Assembly (NCBI GenBank): GCA_023454395.1
Contig: JAEYFY010000180.1
Span: 1 to 9,139 of the forward strand
Origin: Pseudomonadota bacterium
Lineage (GTDB): Bacteria; Pseudomonadota; Gammaproteobacteria; Enterobacterales; Enterobacteriaceae
Length of the DNA: 9,139 bases
Direction: 5' to 3'
Shown: positions 1 to 8,042 of the stretch, one piece after another
How the letters are laid out: each line of letters opens with the position of its first letter
Position numbering within the stretch: position 1 is the stretch's first letter
Notes under the pieces: model-generated
Seen by the model: only the letters and a program-made list of their open reading frames with translations
The model's database searches: none
Told to the model about the DNA's origin: nothing
Program-made: the position numbers and the translations under genes

Positions 1-138
1 ACTATTCCATACATCATACAAGCAACAAAATAGCAAAGATAAGTTTTTTTGTTACAAGAAACATTTAAATATGTGATGCCGATTGGTGTTTACACCTATA
101 AATGGGTAACTAGTAATCTACTACAAACGGAGAAAGAT

Positions 139-789
139 ATGAAATCAATTGCGGTAATTTTAAGTGGCTGTGGTGTATTTGATGGGAGCGAAATCCATGA
201 ATCAGTGCTCACCATGCTTGCTTTAAGCCAAAATAATGCTGAAGTTCATTATTTTTCACCTAATGATTTACAACCAACTGTAATTAATCATATTACAGGT
301 AAAGAAAAATCAGAAAAAAGGAATATGATGGAGGAATCTGCTCGTATTTCTCGTGGAAAAATCTCCCCTTTATCAGAAGCAAAGGCTGAAAACTTTGATG
401 CTGTCATTATTCCTGGTGGCTTTGGTGCGGCGAAGAATTTATGCAATTTCGCCACAAAAGGAAGTGACTGTGAAATTAACAAAGATCTCTTAAGATTTGT
501 ACAAGCAATGCATCAGCAAAATAAGCCATTAGGGCTAATATGTATTGCACCTGTAATGTTACCAAAAATGTTAAATGCTCCAGTAAAATTAACAATTGGA
601 AACGACGCAGAAACAGCGCGTGCAATTGAAAAAATGGGCGGTATCCATATAGATTGTCCGGTTGATGATATTGTTGTTGATGAAAAATACCGTGTTGTCA
701 CAACCCCTGCTTATATGCTTGCACAATCTATTGCACAAGCACAGGTCGGTATTGAGAAACTGGTTAAGAAAGTCCTTGAGATGGCATAA
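139..789 (+). CDS. elbB: ElbB, DJ-1/PfpI-superfamily glyoxalase-like protein
   Basis: A 216-residue protein, almost the length of E. coli ElbB (217), and similar to it throughout from memory. The family is a DJ-1/PfpI-type amidotransferase-like fold; E. coli ElbB has reported glyoxalase activity (glyoxal to glycolate). Visible motifs are an N-terminal beta strand with SGCGVFDGSEIHE (residues 9-21), the nucleotide-like loop PGGFGAAKNL (92-101), and GLICIAPV (132-139) holding the likely nucleophile Cys135. The ATG at 139 is chosen because GGAG at 129-132 sits 6-9 bases upstream and the protein then begins like the family. An upstream in-frame TTG at 49 would add 30 residues that do not resemble ElbB. 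mtgA follows after 20 bp, as in E. coli, so the two are probably cotranscribed. The physiological role is inferred from the family. Confidence 0.93.
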   Translation: MKSIAVILSGCGVFDGSEIHESVLTMLALSQNNAEVHYFSPNDLQPTVINHITGKEKSEKRNMMEESARISRGKISPLSEAKAENFDAVIIPGGFGAAKNLCNFATKGSDCEINKDLLRFVQAMHQQNKPLGLICIAPVMLPKMLNAPVKLTIGNDAETARAIEKMGGIHIDCPVDDIVVDEKYRVVTTPAYMLAQSIAQAQVGIEKLVKKVLEMA

Positions 790-809
790 ATAGTAGGTAA
801 AAACAGCAG

Positions 810-1508
810 ATGGTACTGGTGAGAAAGTTAAAGAAACTATTAATTATTTTAATTGCTTTATGGCTGTTAACAGTTGTGCTGTTTTCTTTTTTGCCCGTAC
901 CTTTTTCTGCTGTGATGGTTCAAAGACAAATTTCTGCTTGGAGTGAGTTTGATTTCTCTTATGTATCACATTCCACTTGGGTAAGTGAAGAAGAGATAGC
1001 TTCTGTGATGTATTTAGCCGTTATTGCCTCTGAAGATCAAAATTTCCCCAAACATTGGGGCTTTGATTTTGATGCTATTGAGAAAGTTTTCAAAAAAAAT
1101 CATAACAACGGGAAAACATTACGTGGTGCATCGACTATTTCTCAGCAAACGGTCAAAAATCTCTTTTTATGGGATGGTCGTAGTTGGATAAGAAAAGGGC
1201 TTGAGACGGGAATGACGCCCGTTGTGGAGCTTATTTGGTCAAAAAAACGTATTTTAACGGTGTATCTGAATATTGTTGAATTTGGTGATGGGATCTTCGG
1301 TGTAGAGCAGGCTTCTCAACACTATTTTAGAAAGCCAGCGAAACAACTTACAAGTCATGAAGCTGCATTATTAGCTGCAGTATTACCTAATCCGCATATT
1401 TATCACGTAAATAAACCTTCTGCTTATACCCTAAAACGGCAACAGTGGATCTTAAATCAGATGCGGTTAATGGGTGGAATATCCTTTTTAAAGAAAAACA
1501 ATTTGTAA
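810..1508 (+). CDS. mtgA: Monofunctional biosynthetic peptidoglycan transglycosylase MtgA
   Basis: A 232-residue GT51-family glycosyltransferase that polymerises lipid II into glycan strands at the periplasmic face of the inner membrane. One N-terminal transmembrane helix is visible at about residues 9-30, preceded by basic residues, so the catalytic domain is periplasmic. GT51 motifs appear in order: [15 protein letters not shown] (70-84) with catalytic Glu75, RGASTISQQ (105-113), and [15 protein letters not shown] (145-159). There is no transpeptidase domain, which separates it from the bifunctional PBPs. E. coli MtgA is 242 residues, so the protein is full length with a slightly shorter N-terminus. 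The start is not certain: ATG 810 has only a weak AGG at 795-797, 12 bases upstream, and GTG 819 is an alternative. It follows elbB by 20 bp and converges with ureR, leaving 5 bp between stop codons and no visible terminator. Confidence 0.94.
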   Translation: MVLVRKLKKLLIILIALWLLTVVLFSFLPVPFSAVMVQRQISAWSEFDFSYVSHSTWVSEEEIASVMYLAVIASEDQNFPKHWGFDFDAIEKVFKKNHNNGKTLRGASTISQQTVKNLFLWDGRSWIRKGLETGMTPVVELIWSKKRILTVYLNIVEFGDGIFGVEQASQHYFRKPAKQLTSHEAALLAAVLPNPHIYHVNKPSAYTLKRQQWILNQMRLMGGISFLKKNNL

Positions 1509-1513
1509 CACTT

Positions 1514-2404
1514 TTATAAGGTTGGAAACACTTTATCTTCTGGCTCTGCAATTTTTTCTGACATTTTGTTTATTGTCGATGGATCATTAGCTTGACGAGA
1601 TTGAATACGAAACTGTGACGGGGTCATGCCGTATTTACGTTTAAAGGCATCACAAAAATAAGCATTACTGCCAAATCCACAACGATGGCTGATTTGAAAT
1701 ACCGAGTAATTAGAGAATGTAAGGTAGTTTAAGGCGATCCCCATTCTGACATCTAATAGCAATTGGCAGAATGAAACCCCTTCTTTATTTAAATGCCGAC
1801 GTAATGTCGATGGCGTCGTAAACAATGTTTTTGCGACATCGTCTAAATGCCATTTTCGCTGTGGATCTTGTGTTATCAGATGTGTAATTGCCTGATTTTT
1901 CGGTTCATCATAGTTAAAACGAAAGATATTTAGAATATCCACACCCGCCTGATACACCGCCATTAAAATAAAGAATAAACACTGCTGCATAAACATGGTT
2001 TCTTGTGATGGAGAGCCATGTGGTAGCGGTAAACACTGTTTTAAAATTCCAAAATTACTTTTTATTACTTCAGGAGTCGATAAATGGTAAGAAGGAAGAT
2101 GGCTTGTTAGTGGCGAGCTAGATTTAATGAAAGGCTTTAATAAAGAGAAAACAGATTGAAGCTCTGTTTCACATAACACAAGCGTGTGTAGTTCAATAGA
2201 TTTATGCGTAAATTGGCTGACAATATCGCAAGAAACTTGACTGTATTTCGGAATAATCAGCGTTAAATGGCTAGATACATCAATAGTTTGTCCATTGATG
2301 CAAATTGTACCTTTTGCGCCACTAACCATCGCTATCATCGGGTTTTCGATGTAAAACGTTTTTAAAGATATTTGGTTAGAGGACAGGATGTGTTTGTATT
2401 CCAT
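1514..2404 (-). CDS. ureR: UreR, AraC-family urea-responsive activator of the urease operon
   Basis: A 296-residue AraC/XylS regulator, close to the 293 residues I recall for P. mirabilis UreR. The N-terminal half (about 1-165) is the presumed urea-binding and dimerisation domain. The C-terminal domain carries two helix-turn-helix motifs: [21 protein letters not shown] (188-208) and the AraC signature region [25 protein letters not shown] (238-262, given by position; key residues GFGS, YF, F, GMTP). Residues 270-296 form a polar, Pro/Glu-rich tail. It is divergent from ureD across 492 bp. By family precedent UreR plus urea activates ureR and ureD promoters. The Shine-Dalgarno GGAG (2408-2411) lies only 3 bases from the ATG, unusually close, which may limit translation. 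The next in-frame Met is residue 23 and would cut into the domain, so 2404 is kept. Function is inferred from context and family. Confidence 0.93.
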   Translation of the reverse strand: MEYKHILSSNQISLKTFYIENPMIAMVSGAKGTICINGQTIDVSSHLTLIIPKYSQVSCDIVSQFTHKSIELHTLVLCETELQSVFSLLKPFIKSSSPLTSHLPSYHLSTPEVIKSNFGILKQCLPLPHGSPSQETMFMQQCLFFILMAVYQAGVDILNIFRFNYDEPKNQAITHLITQDPQRKWHLDDVAKTLFTTPSTLRRHLNKEGVSFCQLLLDVRMGIALNYLTFSNYSVFQISHRCGFGSNAYFCDAFKRKYGMTPSQFRIQSRQANDPSTINKMSEKIAEPEDKVFPTL

Positions 2405-2502
2405 GATCTCCGATATACCGTAGGCAAGTTAAGCATCAATCTTGCTTAAATGAACAATACTCAAAATTAGCTCATTTGTTGTATAAATTAATAAGCCACG
2501 TC

Positions 2503-2529
2503 TAGAATAATAATAGAGAGTTTATTCTA
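2503..2529. repeat. 8-bp inverted repeat, possible operator on the ureR side
   Basis: TAGAATAA at 2503-2510 is the exact reverse complement of TTATTCTA at 2522-2529, with an 11-base spacer. Centre-to-centre spacing is 19 bp, close to two helical turns, which would suit a dimeric regulator on one DNA face. It lies about 100-125 bp upstream of the ureR start, where a ureR promoter or operator would be expected. In AT-rich DNA an 8-bp match can arise by chance, and an AraC-type protein normally uses direct rather than inverted half-sites. The repeat is seen directly; its function is a guess. Confidence 0.4.
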
Positions 2530-2600
2530 ATTTAAACAGGTGTTGTCATGCAAAGCAGAATCAGCATGCAGCAGAATATAATCTTGTTGATAAAACATGA

Positions 2601-2613
2601 CAATATAGATATT
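2601..2613 (-). promoter_or_regulatory. Candidate UreR binding site
   Basis: Read on the minus strand, the 13 bases AATATCTATATTG match the published UreR consensus as I recall it (T, A/G, C/T, A/T, G/T, C/T, T, A/T, A/T, ATTG) at 12 of 13 positions; only the first base differs. This is the best match I found by eye on either strand of the control region. It would overlap the -35 position of a promoter using the TATATT at 2625-2630, the class-II geometry usual for AraC-family activators. A degenerate 13-mer scores well fairly easily in AT-rich DNA, so binding is unproven. Confidence 0.45.
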
Positions 2614-2624
2614 TGCTCATTTTT

Positions 2625-2630
2625 TATATT
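2625..2630 (+). promoter_or_regulatory. Candidate -10 for ureD, next to the UreR site
   Basis: TATATT matches the TATAAT hexamer at five of six positions. With a 17-bp spacer the -35 would fall at 2602-2607 inside the candidate UreR site and does not resemble TTGACA, as expected for an activator-dependent promoter. The region is so AT-rich that other -10-like hexamers exist, so this is one of two candidates. Confidence 0.3.
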
Positions 2631-2700
2631 TATTTTAAACAGTGTTATTTTTTCTAAATAAATTGTTATTTATTCAAAACGCATTTTTCGTAATAAGGTG

Positions 2701-2706
2701 TAGAAT
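2701..2706 (+). promoter_or_regulatory. Alternative candidate -10 for ureD
   Basis: TAGAAT matches TATAAT at five of six positions and is followed by a GC-rich discriminator (CGCGCG, 2707-2712) after a long AT-rich stretch. The -35 position (about 2678-2683) is poor, which again fits an activated promoter. Transcription starting near 2713 would place the hairpin element at 2717-2760 at the very 5' end of the urease mRNA. I cannot choose between this and the upstream candidate from sequence alone. Confidence 0.3.
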
Positions 2707-2716
2707 CGCGCGTCAC

Positions 2717-2760
2717 AGACGAAGGAGATTATCCTGTTCTTAGGATATCACTGTTTGTCT
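2717..2760 (+). repeat. Nested hairpin potential in the ureD leader
   Basis: AGACGAA (2717-2723) can pair with TTTGTCT (2754-2760) through seven pairs including one G-U. Inside it, TATCCT (2730-2735) pairs exactly with AGGATA (2742-2747) around a 6-base loop. A purine-rich GAAGGAG (2721-2727) partly lies in the outer stem but is followed by no sensible start codon. The complementarity is directly visible; whether the RNA is made and folds this way is inference. I recognise no known riboswitch or leader family. Confidence 0.35.
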
Positions 2761-2896
2761 TTTATCCACACCCTATCCAACATTCATTAGCTTATTTTCT
2801 ATTTGATCTTGAATGATTCATCTTATGGATAGCGCTGTATGTATTCACGTATTTTCCTGATTTATTGATAATTTTGCCGAGTTGGCAGGAGTGAGT

Positions 2897-3733
2897 ATGT
2901 CTGACTTTTCAGGAAAGGGTTGGCTTGCTGAAATAGTTTTACGCTATGAAGTAAAACGCGAAATAACACGTCTTACAGAAAAACGCCATATTGGCCCATT
3001 AATGGTTCAGCGTCCTTTTTATCCTGAGCAAGGTATTGCACACACCTATTTGCTTCATCCCCCAGGCGGCGTGGTTGGTGGCGATAAGCTATTGATCAAT
3101 ATTGATGTGCAGCCTCAAGCGCATGCGTTGCTCACAACACCCGGAGCCACTAAGTTTTACCGTAGTGCAGGCGGTGTTGCTCGGCAAATTCAAACCTTAA
3201 AAGTGGCAGCTAATGGCCTTTTAGAGTGGTTACCTCAAGAAAATATCTTTTTTCCTGAAGCTCAAGTTCGCCTAGAAACACATATTCATATTGCATCTAC
3301 AGCCAGATTTATTGGCTGGGAAATCCAATGTTTTGGTCGCCCCGTTTTAAATGAATGGTTTGAAAATGGCAATGTAAAAGGGCGTTTAAATTTCTATATC
3401 GATGAAAAGCTGACATTAACTGAGTCGCTTTTTGTCGATGGTTTGCAAAAAAGATCGGCTGCCATGCGTGAGTTTCCGATGTTGGGATCACTTTATATTT
3501 ATCCCGCAACAGACGAATTAAAAAGCCTTATTCAACAAAGTATCGAGGCTTTCTCAGTCGCTTACGATCATGTTATCGAATATGGCTTAACGGATGTAGA
3601 CGGTATTTTAGTTTTACGGTTATTAGGCTCTCAAACAGAGCCAATGATGGCGTGTTTTGCTCAAGTTTGGCAAACCGTTAGACAACACTGGTTAGGGTAT
3701 TGCCCTGAGCCGCCTCGTATATGGGCGACATAA
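2897..3733 (+). CDS. ureD: UreD, urease accessory protein (nickel-insertion scaffold)
   Basis: A 278-residue UreD (UreH in some organisms), the scaffold that docks on urease apoprotein and recruits UreF and UreG for nickel insertion in the cytoplasm. Family motifs are clear: [10 protein letters not shown] (54-63), [11 protein letters not shown] (80-90), [12 protein letters not shown] (109-120) and the C-terminal [12 protein letters not shown] (267-278). ATG 2897 is chosen because a strong AGGAG (2887-2891) ends 5 bases upstream; a TTG at 2882 and a GTG at 2891 are in frame but would lie upstream of or on that ribosome site. It is the first gene of the operon, preceded by the 492-bp control region, and ends 21 bp before ureA. 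Having ureD first is the enterobacterial order (Proteus, Klebsiella). No defect is seen. Confidence 0.95.
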   Translation: MSDFSGKGWLAEIVLRYEVKREITRLTEKRHIGPLMVQRPFYPEQGIAHTYLLHPPGGVVGGDKLLINIDVQPQAHALLTTPGATKFYRSAGGVARQIQTLKVAANGLLEWLPQENIFFPEAQVRLETHIHIASTARFIGWEIQCFGRPVLNEWFENGNVKGRLNFYIDEKLTLTESLFVDGLQKRSAAMREFPMLGSLYIYPATDELKSLIQQSIEAFSVAYDHVIEYGLTDVDGILVLRLLGSQTEPMMACFAQVWQTVRQHWLGYCPEPPRIWAT

Positions 3734-3754
3734 TCGTTAATTTTAGGAGCAGAA

Positions 3755-4057
3755 ATGGAATTAACACCAAGAGAAAAAGATAAATTACTGCTTTTTACCG
3801 CGGGTCTTGTTGCTGAAAGACGTTTAGCAAAAGGGCTTAAGCTTAATTATCCTGAAGCGGTTGCACTGATCAGTTGTGCCATTATGGAAGGGGCGAGAGA
3901 AGGTAAAACGGTTGCCCAACTAATGAGCGAAGGTCGCACTGTTTTGACAGCAGAACAAGTCATGGAAGGGGTGCCAGAAATGATCAAAGACATTCAAGTA
4001 GAATGCACATTCCCTGATGGCACAAAGCTTGTTTCTATTCACGATCCTATTGTGTAG
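3755..4057 (+). CDS. ureA: Urease subunit gamma UreA
   Basis: A 100-residue small subunit, exactly the usual length for three-subunit bacterial ureases. It begins [14 protein letters not shown] and ends in [15 protein letters not shown], both hallmarks of the gamma subunit. With UreB and UreC it forms the (alpha-beta-gamma)3 cytoplasmic urease; it has a structural role and carries no nickel ligands. A strong AGGAG at 3745-3749 lies 5 bases from the ATG. It follows ureD by 21 bp and precedes ureB by 8 bp, so high and coupled translation of the structural genes is expected. Separate ureA and ureB genes, rather than the fused form of Helicobacter, fit an enterobacterium. Confidence 0.97.
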   Translation: MELTPREKDKLLLFTAGLVAERRLAKGLKLNYPEAVALISCAIMEGAREGKTVAQLMSEGRTVLTAEQVMEGVPEMIKDIQVECTFPDGTKLVSIHDPIV

Positions 4058-4065
4058 GTAACAAC

Positions 4066-6092
<2,027 letters not shown>

Positions 6093-6118
6093 TCAGCGTG
6101 TTACCGAGAATATAGAGA

Positions 6119-6613
6119 ATGAAAAGATTTACTCAACTTATTGATAAACAAAAAGCACTTGAAACGGCAACGTCAGAAAAACAGGCGCTTACTTTGTGTT
6201 TGACGATGGATGAAAGAACCAAAAGCCGTTTAAAAGTGACATTAAGTGATGGGCAAGAAGCGGGGTTATTTTTGCCTCGTGGTACGGTGCTAAAAGAGGG
6301 CGATATCTTACTATCAGAAGATAATACGCTGGTAACGATTGAAGCGGCAAAAGAGCAAGTTTCAACCGTGTATAGTGACGATCCACTGTTATTGGCTCGT
6401 GTTTGTTACCACTTAGGCAATCGTCATGTTCCATTACAAATCGAAGCAGGTTGGTGTCGTTATTTTCATGATCATGTTTTAGATGATATGGCGAGAGGTT
6501 TAGGCGCTAATGTGGTGGTGGGTTTAGAGAAATACCAACCAGAGCCGGGCGCTTATGGCGGATCGTCAGGTGGGCATCATCATCACTCTCATGACGATCA
6601 CCATCATCATTAA
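6119..6613 (+). CDS. ureE: UreE, nickel metallochaperone
   Basis: A 164-residue UreE that binds nickel and passes it to the UreD-F-G activation complex. The N-terminal peptide-binding-like domain (about 1-75) includes DERTKSRLK (31-39) and GLFLPRGT (49-56). The metal-binding domain contains CYHLGNRHVPLQI (96-108), where His98 corresponds to the conserved dimer-interface nickel ligand (His96 in K. aerogenes), and RYFHDHVLDDMARGLG. A flexible SSGG linker leads to a His-rich tail at 153-164, nine His in 12 residues, interrupted as HHHH-S-H-DD-HHHH. The tail is encoded by near-tandem CAT/CAC codons. The ribosome site before the ATG is weak (only TAGAGA directly adjacent), in contrast to ureD and ureA. 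Length is 2-6 residues above most family members, due to the tail. Confidence 0.96.
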   Translation: MKRFTQLIDKQKALETATSEKQALTLCLTMDERTKSRLKVTLSDGQEAGLFLPRGTVLKEGDILLSEDNTLVTIEAAKEQVSTVYSDDPLLLARVCYHLGNRHVPLQIEAGWCRYFHDHVLDDMARGLGANVVVGLEKYQPEPGAYGGSSGGHHHHSHDDHHHH

Positions 6614-6636
6614 TTATTTGAATAGAGAGCTTATTG

Positions 6637-7302
6637 ATGCTTGCAGATCTGCGCTTATATCAATTAGTCAGCCCTTCTTTACCCGTGGGATCGTTTACTT
6701 ATTCTCAAGGGTTAGAGTGGGCGATTGAAAAGGGGTGGGTTTGTTGTCCTCAAACATTAGCGGATTGGCTAAGTACCCAAATGGCTAGCACGTTAGCAAT
6801 GTTAGAGCTTCCTATCTTACGGCGATTACAAGAAAATTTGGCACAAGCCAAAATGAGTGAAGTGAGATATTGGTGTGATTTTATTGTCGCAAGTCGTGAA
6901 ACTAAAGAGTTAAGACAAGAAGAGCGCCAACGAGGTATCGCTTTTGCTCGTTTACTTCCTCAATTAGATATTGAGTTAGATGACACTTTACAAGCATGTG
7001 TAAAACAGACACAACTTATGGCGTTTGCGTTAGCTGCGGTGAAATGGAATATTTCCTCTGAAAAGTTATGTTGTGCTTATGCTTGGGGTTGGCTTGAAAA
7101 TACAGTGATGTCAGGCGTAAAGCTGATCCCATTAGGGCAAAGTGCGGGGCAGAAAATATTGTTTAGCTTAGCAGAGCAGATCCCTGCCATTGTTGAGCAA
7201 TCCGCACATTGGCCAACGGAAGATATTGGGAGTTTTACACCCGCACAAATTATTGCCAGTAGTCGCCATGAAACACAATACACTCGACTTTTTCGTTCAT
7301 GA
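6637..7302 (+). CDS. ureF: UreF, urease accessory protein
   Basis: A 221-residue, mostly helical UreF, which bridges UreD and UreG and is thought to gate the GTPase step of urease activation. Visible motifs are [16 protein letters not shown] (12-27), ASRETKELR (85-93), [20 protein letters not shown] (152-171) and the C-terminal [14 protein letters not shown] (208-221), which closely resembles known UreF tails. ATG 6637 is preferred because GAGAG (6625-6629) lies 7 bases upstream; the TTG directly before it would add just one residue. ureF follows ureE by 23 bp and precedes ureG by 9 bp, within a single operon. Confidence 0.95.
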   Translation: MLADLRLYQLVSPSLPVGSFTYSQGLEWAIEKGWVCCPQTLADWLSTQMASTLAMLELPILRRLQENLAQAKMSEVRYWCDFIVASRETKELRQEERQRGIAFARLLPQLDIELDDTLQACVKQTQLMAFALAAVKWNISSEKLCCAYAWGWLENTVMSGVKLIPLGQSAGQKILFSLAEQIPAIVEQSAHWPTEDIGSFTPAQIIASSRHETQYTRLFRS

Positions 7303-7311
7303 GAAATCTAT

Positions 7312-7929
7312 ATGCAAGAATATAATCAACCACTACGTATTGGTGTGGGTGGCCCTGTTGGATCAGGAAAAACCGCACTGTTAGAAGTTCTTTGTAAAGC
7401 AATGCGCGACACTTATGAAATCGCGGTTGTGACTAACGATATTTATACCCAAGAAGATGCCAAGATCTTAACGCGTGCTGAAGCATTAGATGCGGATCGT
7501 ATTATTGGTGTCGAAACGGGAGGTTGTCCTCATACTGCGATTCGTGAAGATGCATCCATGAATCTGGCAGCGGTTGAAGAATTAGCTATGCGCCACAAAA
7601 ATCTTGATATCGTTTTTGTGGAAAGTGGTGGTGATAACTTAAGTGCGACATTTAGCCCAGAGCTTGCTGATTTAACCATTTACGTCATTGATGTTGCCGA
7701 AGGTGAAAAGATCCCACGTAAAGGTGGCCCCGGTATTACCCATTCTGATCTGCTCGTGATCAACAAGATCGATTTAGCCCCTTATGTTGGTGCATCATTA
7801 GAAGTCATGGAATCAGACACCGCAAGAATGCGTCCTGTGAAGCCTTATGTTTTCACAAATCTAAAAGAAAAAGTGGGCTTGGAAACGATTATCGATTTTA
7901 TCATTGATAAAGGGATGTTAAGACGCTAA
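7312..7929 (+). CDS. ureG: UreG, GTPase of urease maturation
   Basis: A 205-residue SIMIBI-class GTPase that powers nickel insertion and carries nickel from UreE. Visible motifs are the P-loop GPVGSGKT (14-21), [10 protein letters not shown] (41-50), the metal-binding Cys-Pro-His at 72-74 ([13 protein letters not shown]), the ESGGDNL switch segment (104-110) and the guanine-specificity motif NKID (151-154). Length and ends are normal. Only a modest GAGAAA (7301-7306), which overlaps the ureF stop, serves as ribosome site. It is the last gene of the operon. No ureH/ureJ or nickel permease gene follows, so nickel uptake must be encoded elsewhere. Confidence 0.97.
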   Translation: MQEYNQPLRIGVGGPVGSGKTALLEVLCKAMRDTYEIAVVTNDIYTQEDAKILTRAEALDADRIIGVETGGCPHTAIREDASMNLAAVEELAMRHKNLDIVFVESGGDNLSATFSPELADLTIYVIDVAEGEKIPRKGGPGITHSDLLVINKIDLAPYVGASLEVMESDTARMRPVKPYVFTNLKEKVGLETIIDFIIDKGMLRR

Positions 7930-7933
7930 CAGC

Positions 7934-7964
7934 TTGTCGAGTAAAGGCGAGTTTTAGTCGAGAA
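7934..7964. repeat. Imperfect 31-bp palindrome after ureG
   Basis: Just past the ureG stop, TT, TCGA (7937-7940) and TAAA (7942-7945) are mirrored by TTTA (7953-7956), TCGA (7958-7961) and AA, with G-G mismatches at two symmetric positions and a 7-base loop. GTCGAG also occurs as a direct repeat (7936-7941 and 7957-7962). It could form a weak hairpin in either transcript, but no function is evident. Confidence 0.4.
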
Positions 7965-7969
7965 AGAAA

Positions 7970-8012
7970 CTGCCAGTATCGGTCATTTTATTATAAAGAC
8001 CGATACTGGCAG
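7970..8012. terminator. Strong hairpin between converging ureG and dolP
   Basis: A perfect 15-bp inverted repeat: CTGCCAGTATCGGTC (7970-7984) and its exact complement at 7998-8012, around a 13-base AT-rich loop. It sits 40 bp past the ureG stop and 30 bp past the dolP stop, the right place for a shared terminator. On the minus strand the stem is followed by TTTCTTTCT (7969-7961), a usable U-rich tract, so it looks like a true intrinsic terminator for dolP. On the plus strand the bases after the stem are GATAATCTAAAA, with no U run, so for ureG it may instead be an mRNA 3' stabiliser or a poor terminator. Confidence 0.8.
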
Positions 8013-8014
8013 GA

Positions 8015-8033
8015 TAATCTAAAAACGAGATTA
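8015..8033. repeat. Small inverted repeat adjacent to the terminator
   Basis: TAATCT (8015-8020) and AGATTA (8028-8033) are exact reverse complements around a 7-base AAAAACG loop. On the minus strand the loop reads CGTTTTT. It lies between the dolP stop and the strong hairpin, so a dolP transcript would contain both in tandem. The stem is short and AT-rich; it may be incidental. Confidence 0.4.
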
Positions 8034-8042
8034 GCAATGAGA

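Larger units (their letters stand above)
2405..2896. promoter_or_regulatory. Divergent ureR-ureD control region (492 bp)
   Basis: This stretch has no convincing gene. Its length matches the roughly 491-bp ureR-ureD intergenic region described for P. mirabilis, which holds promoters for both genes, UreR sites and H-NS-binding poly(A) tracts. It is visibly AT-rich, especially 2611-2680, with six-T runs at 2620-2625 and 2648-2653. Contents seen: an 8-bp inverted repeat (2503-2529), a 37-codon open frame (2548-2661), a candidate UreR site (2601-2613), candidate ureD -10 elements (2625-2630 and 2701-2706), and potential leader hairpins (2717-2760, 2773-2832). Promoter activity in both directions is certain in principle because of the divergent genes. 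The individual elements are inferred from sequence only. Confidence 0.85.

Noticed and set aside
89..119. Possible elbB promoter: TTTACA (89-94) with TAGTAA (111-116) or TAATCT (114-119).
   Set aside because: The -10 matches are poor, and transcription would begin almost on the Shine-Dalgarno. The true promoter may lie upstream of the window.
49..138. In-frame TTG extension of elbB by 30 residues.
   Set aside because: The extension does not resemble ElbB, TTG 49 lacks a ribosome site, and ATG 139 has a good GGAG and gives the family's normal length.
288..482. Open frames of 62-81 codons opposite elbB, ureD, ureC, ureE and ureF, and frames on the plus strand opposite dolP.
   Set aside because: They are antisense or out-of-frame shadows of well-recognised genes with no family resemblance or ribosome site.
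2521..2549. ureR promoter from TGTCAT (2544-2549, minus strand ATGACA) and AATAAA 17 bp away.
   Set aside because: The -10 matches only in part, and several equal candidates exist in this AT-rich DNA, so no specific ureR promoter is called.
2721..2727. GAAGGAG as a ribosome site for a leader peptide in the ureD leader.
   Set aside because: No ATG, GTG or TTG lies at a workable distance downstream.
2802..2822. Fur-box or CRP-like site around the TGAATGATTCA palindrome.
   Set aside because: Too few positions match either consensus; only the 5-1-5 palindrome is real.
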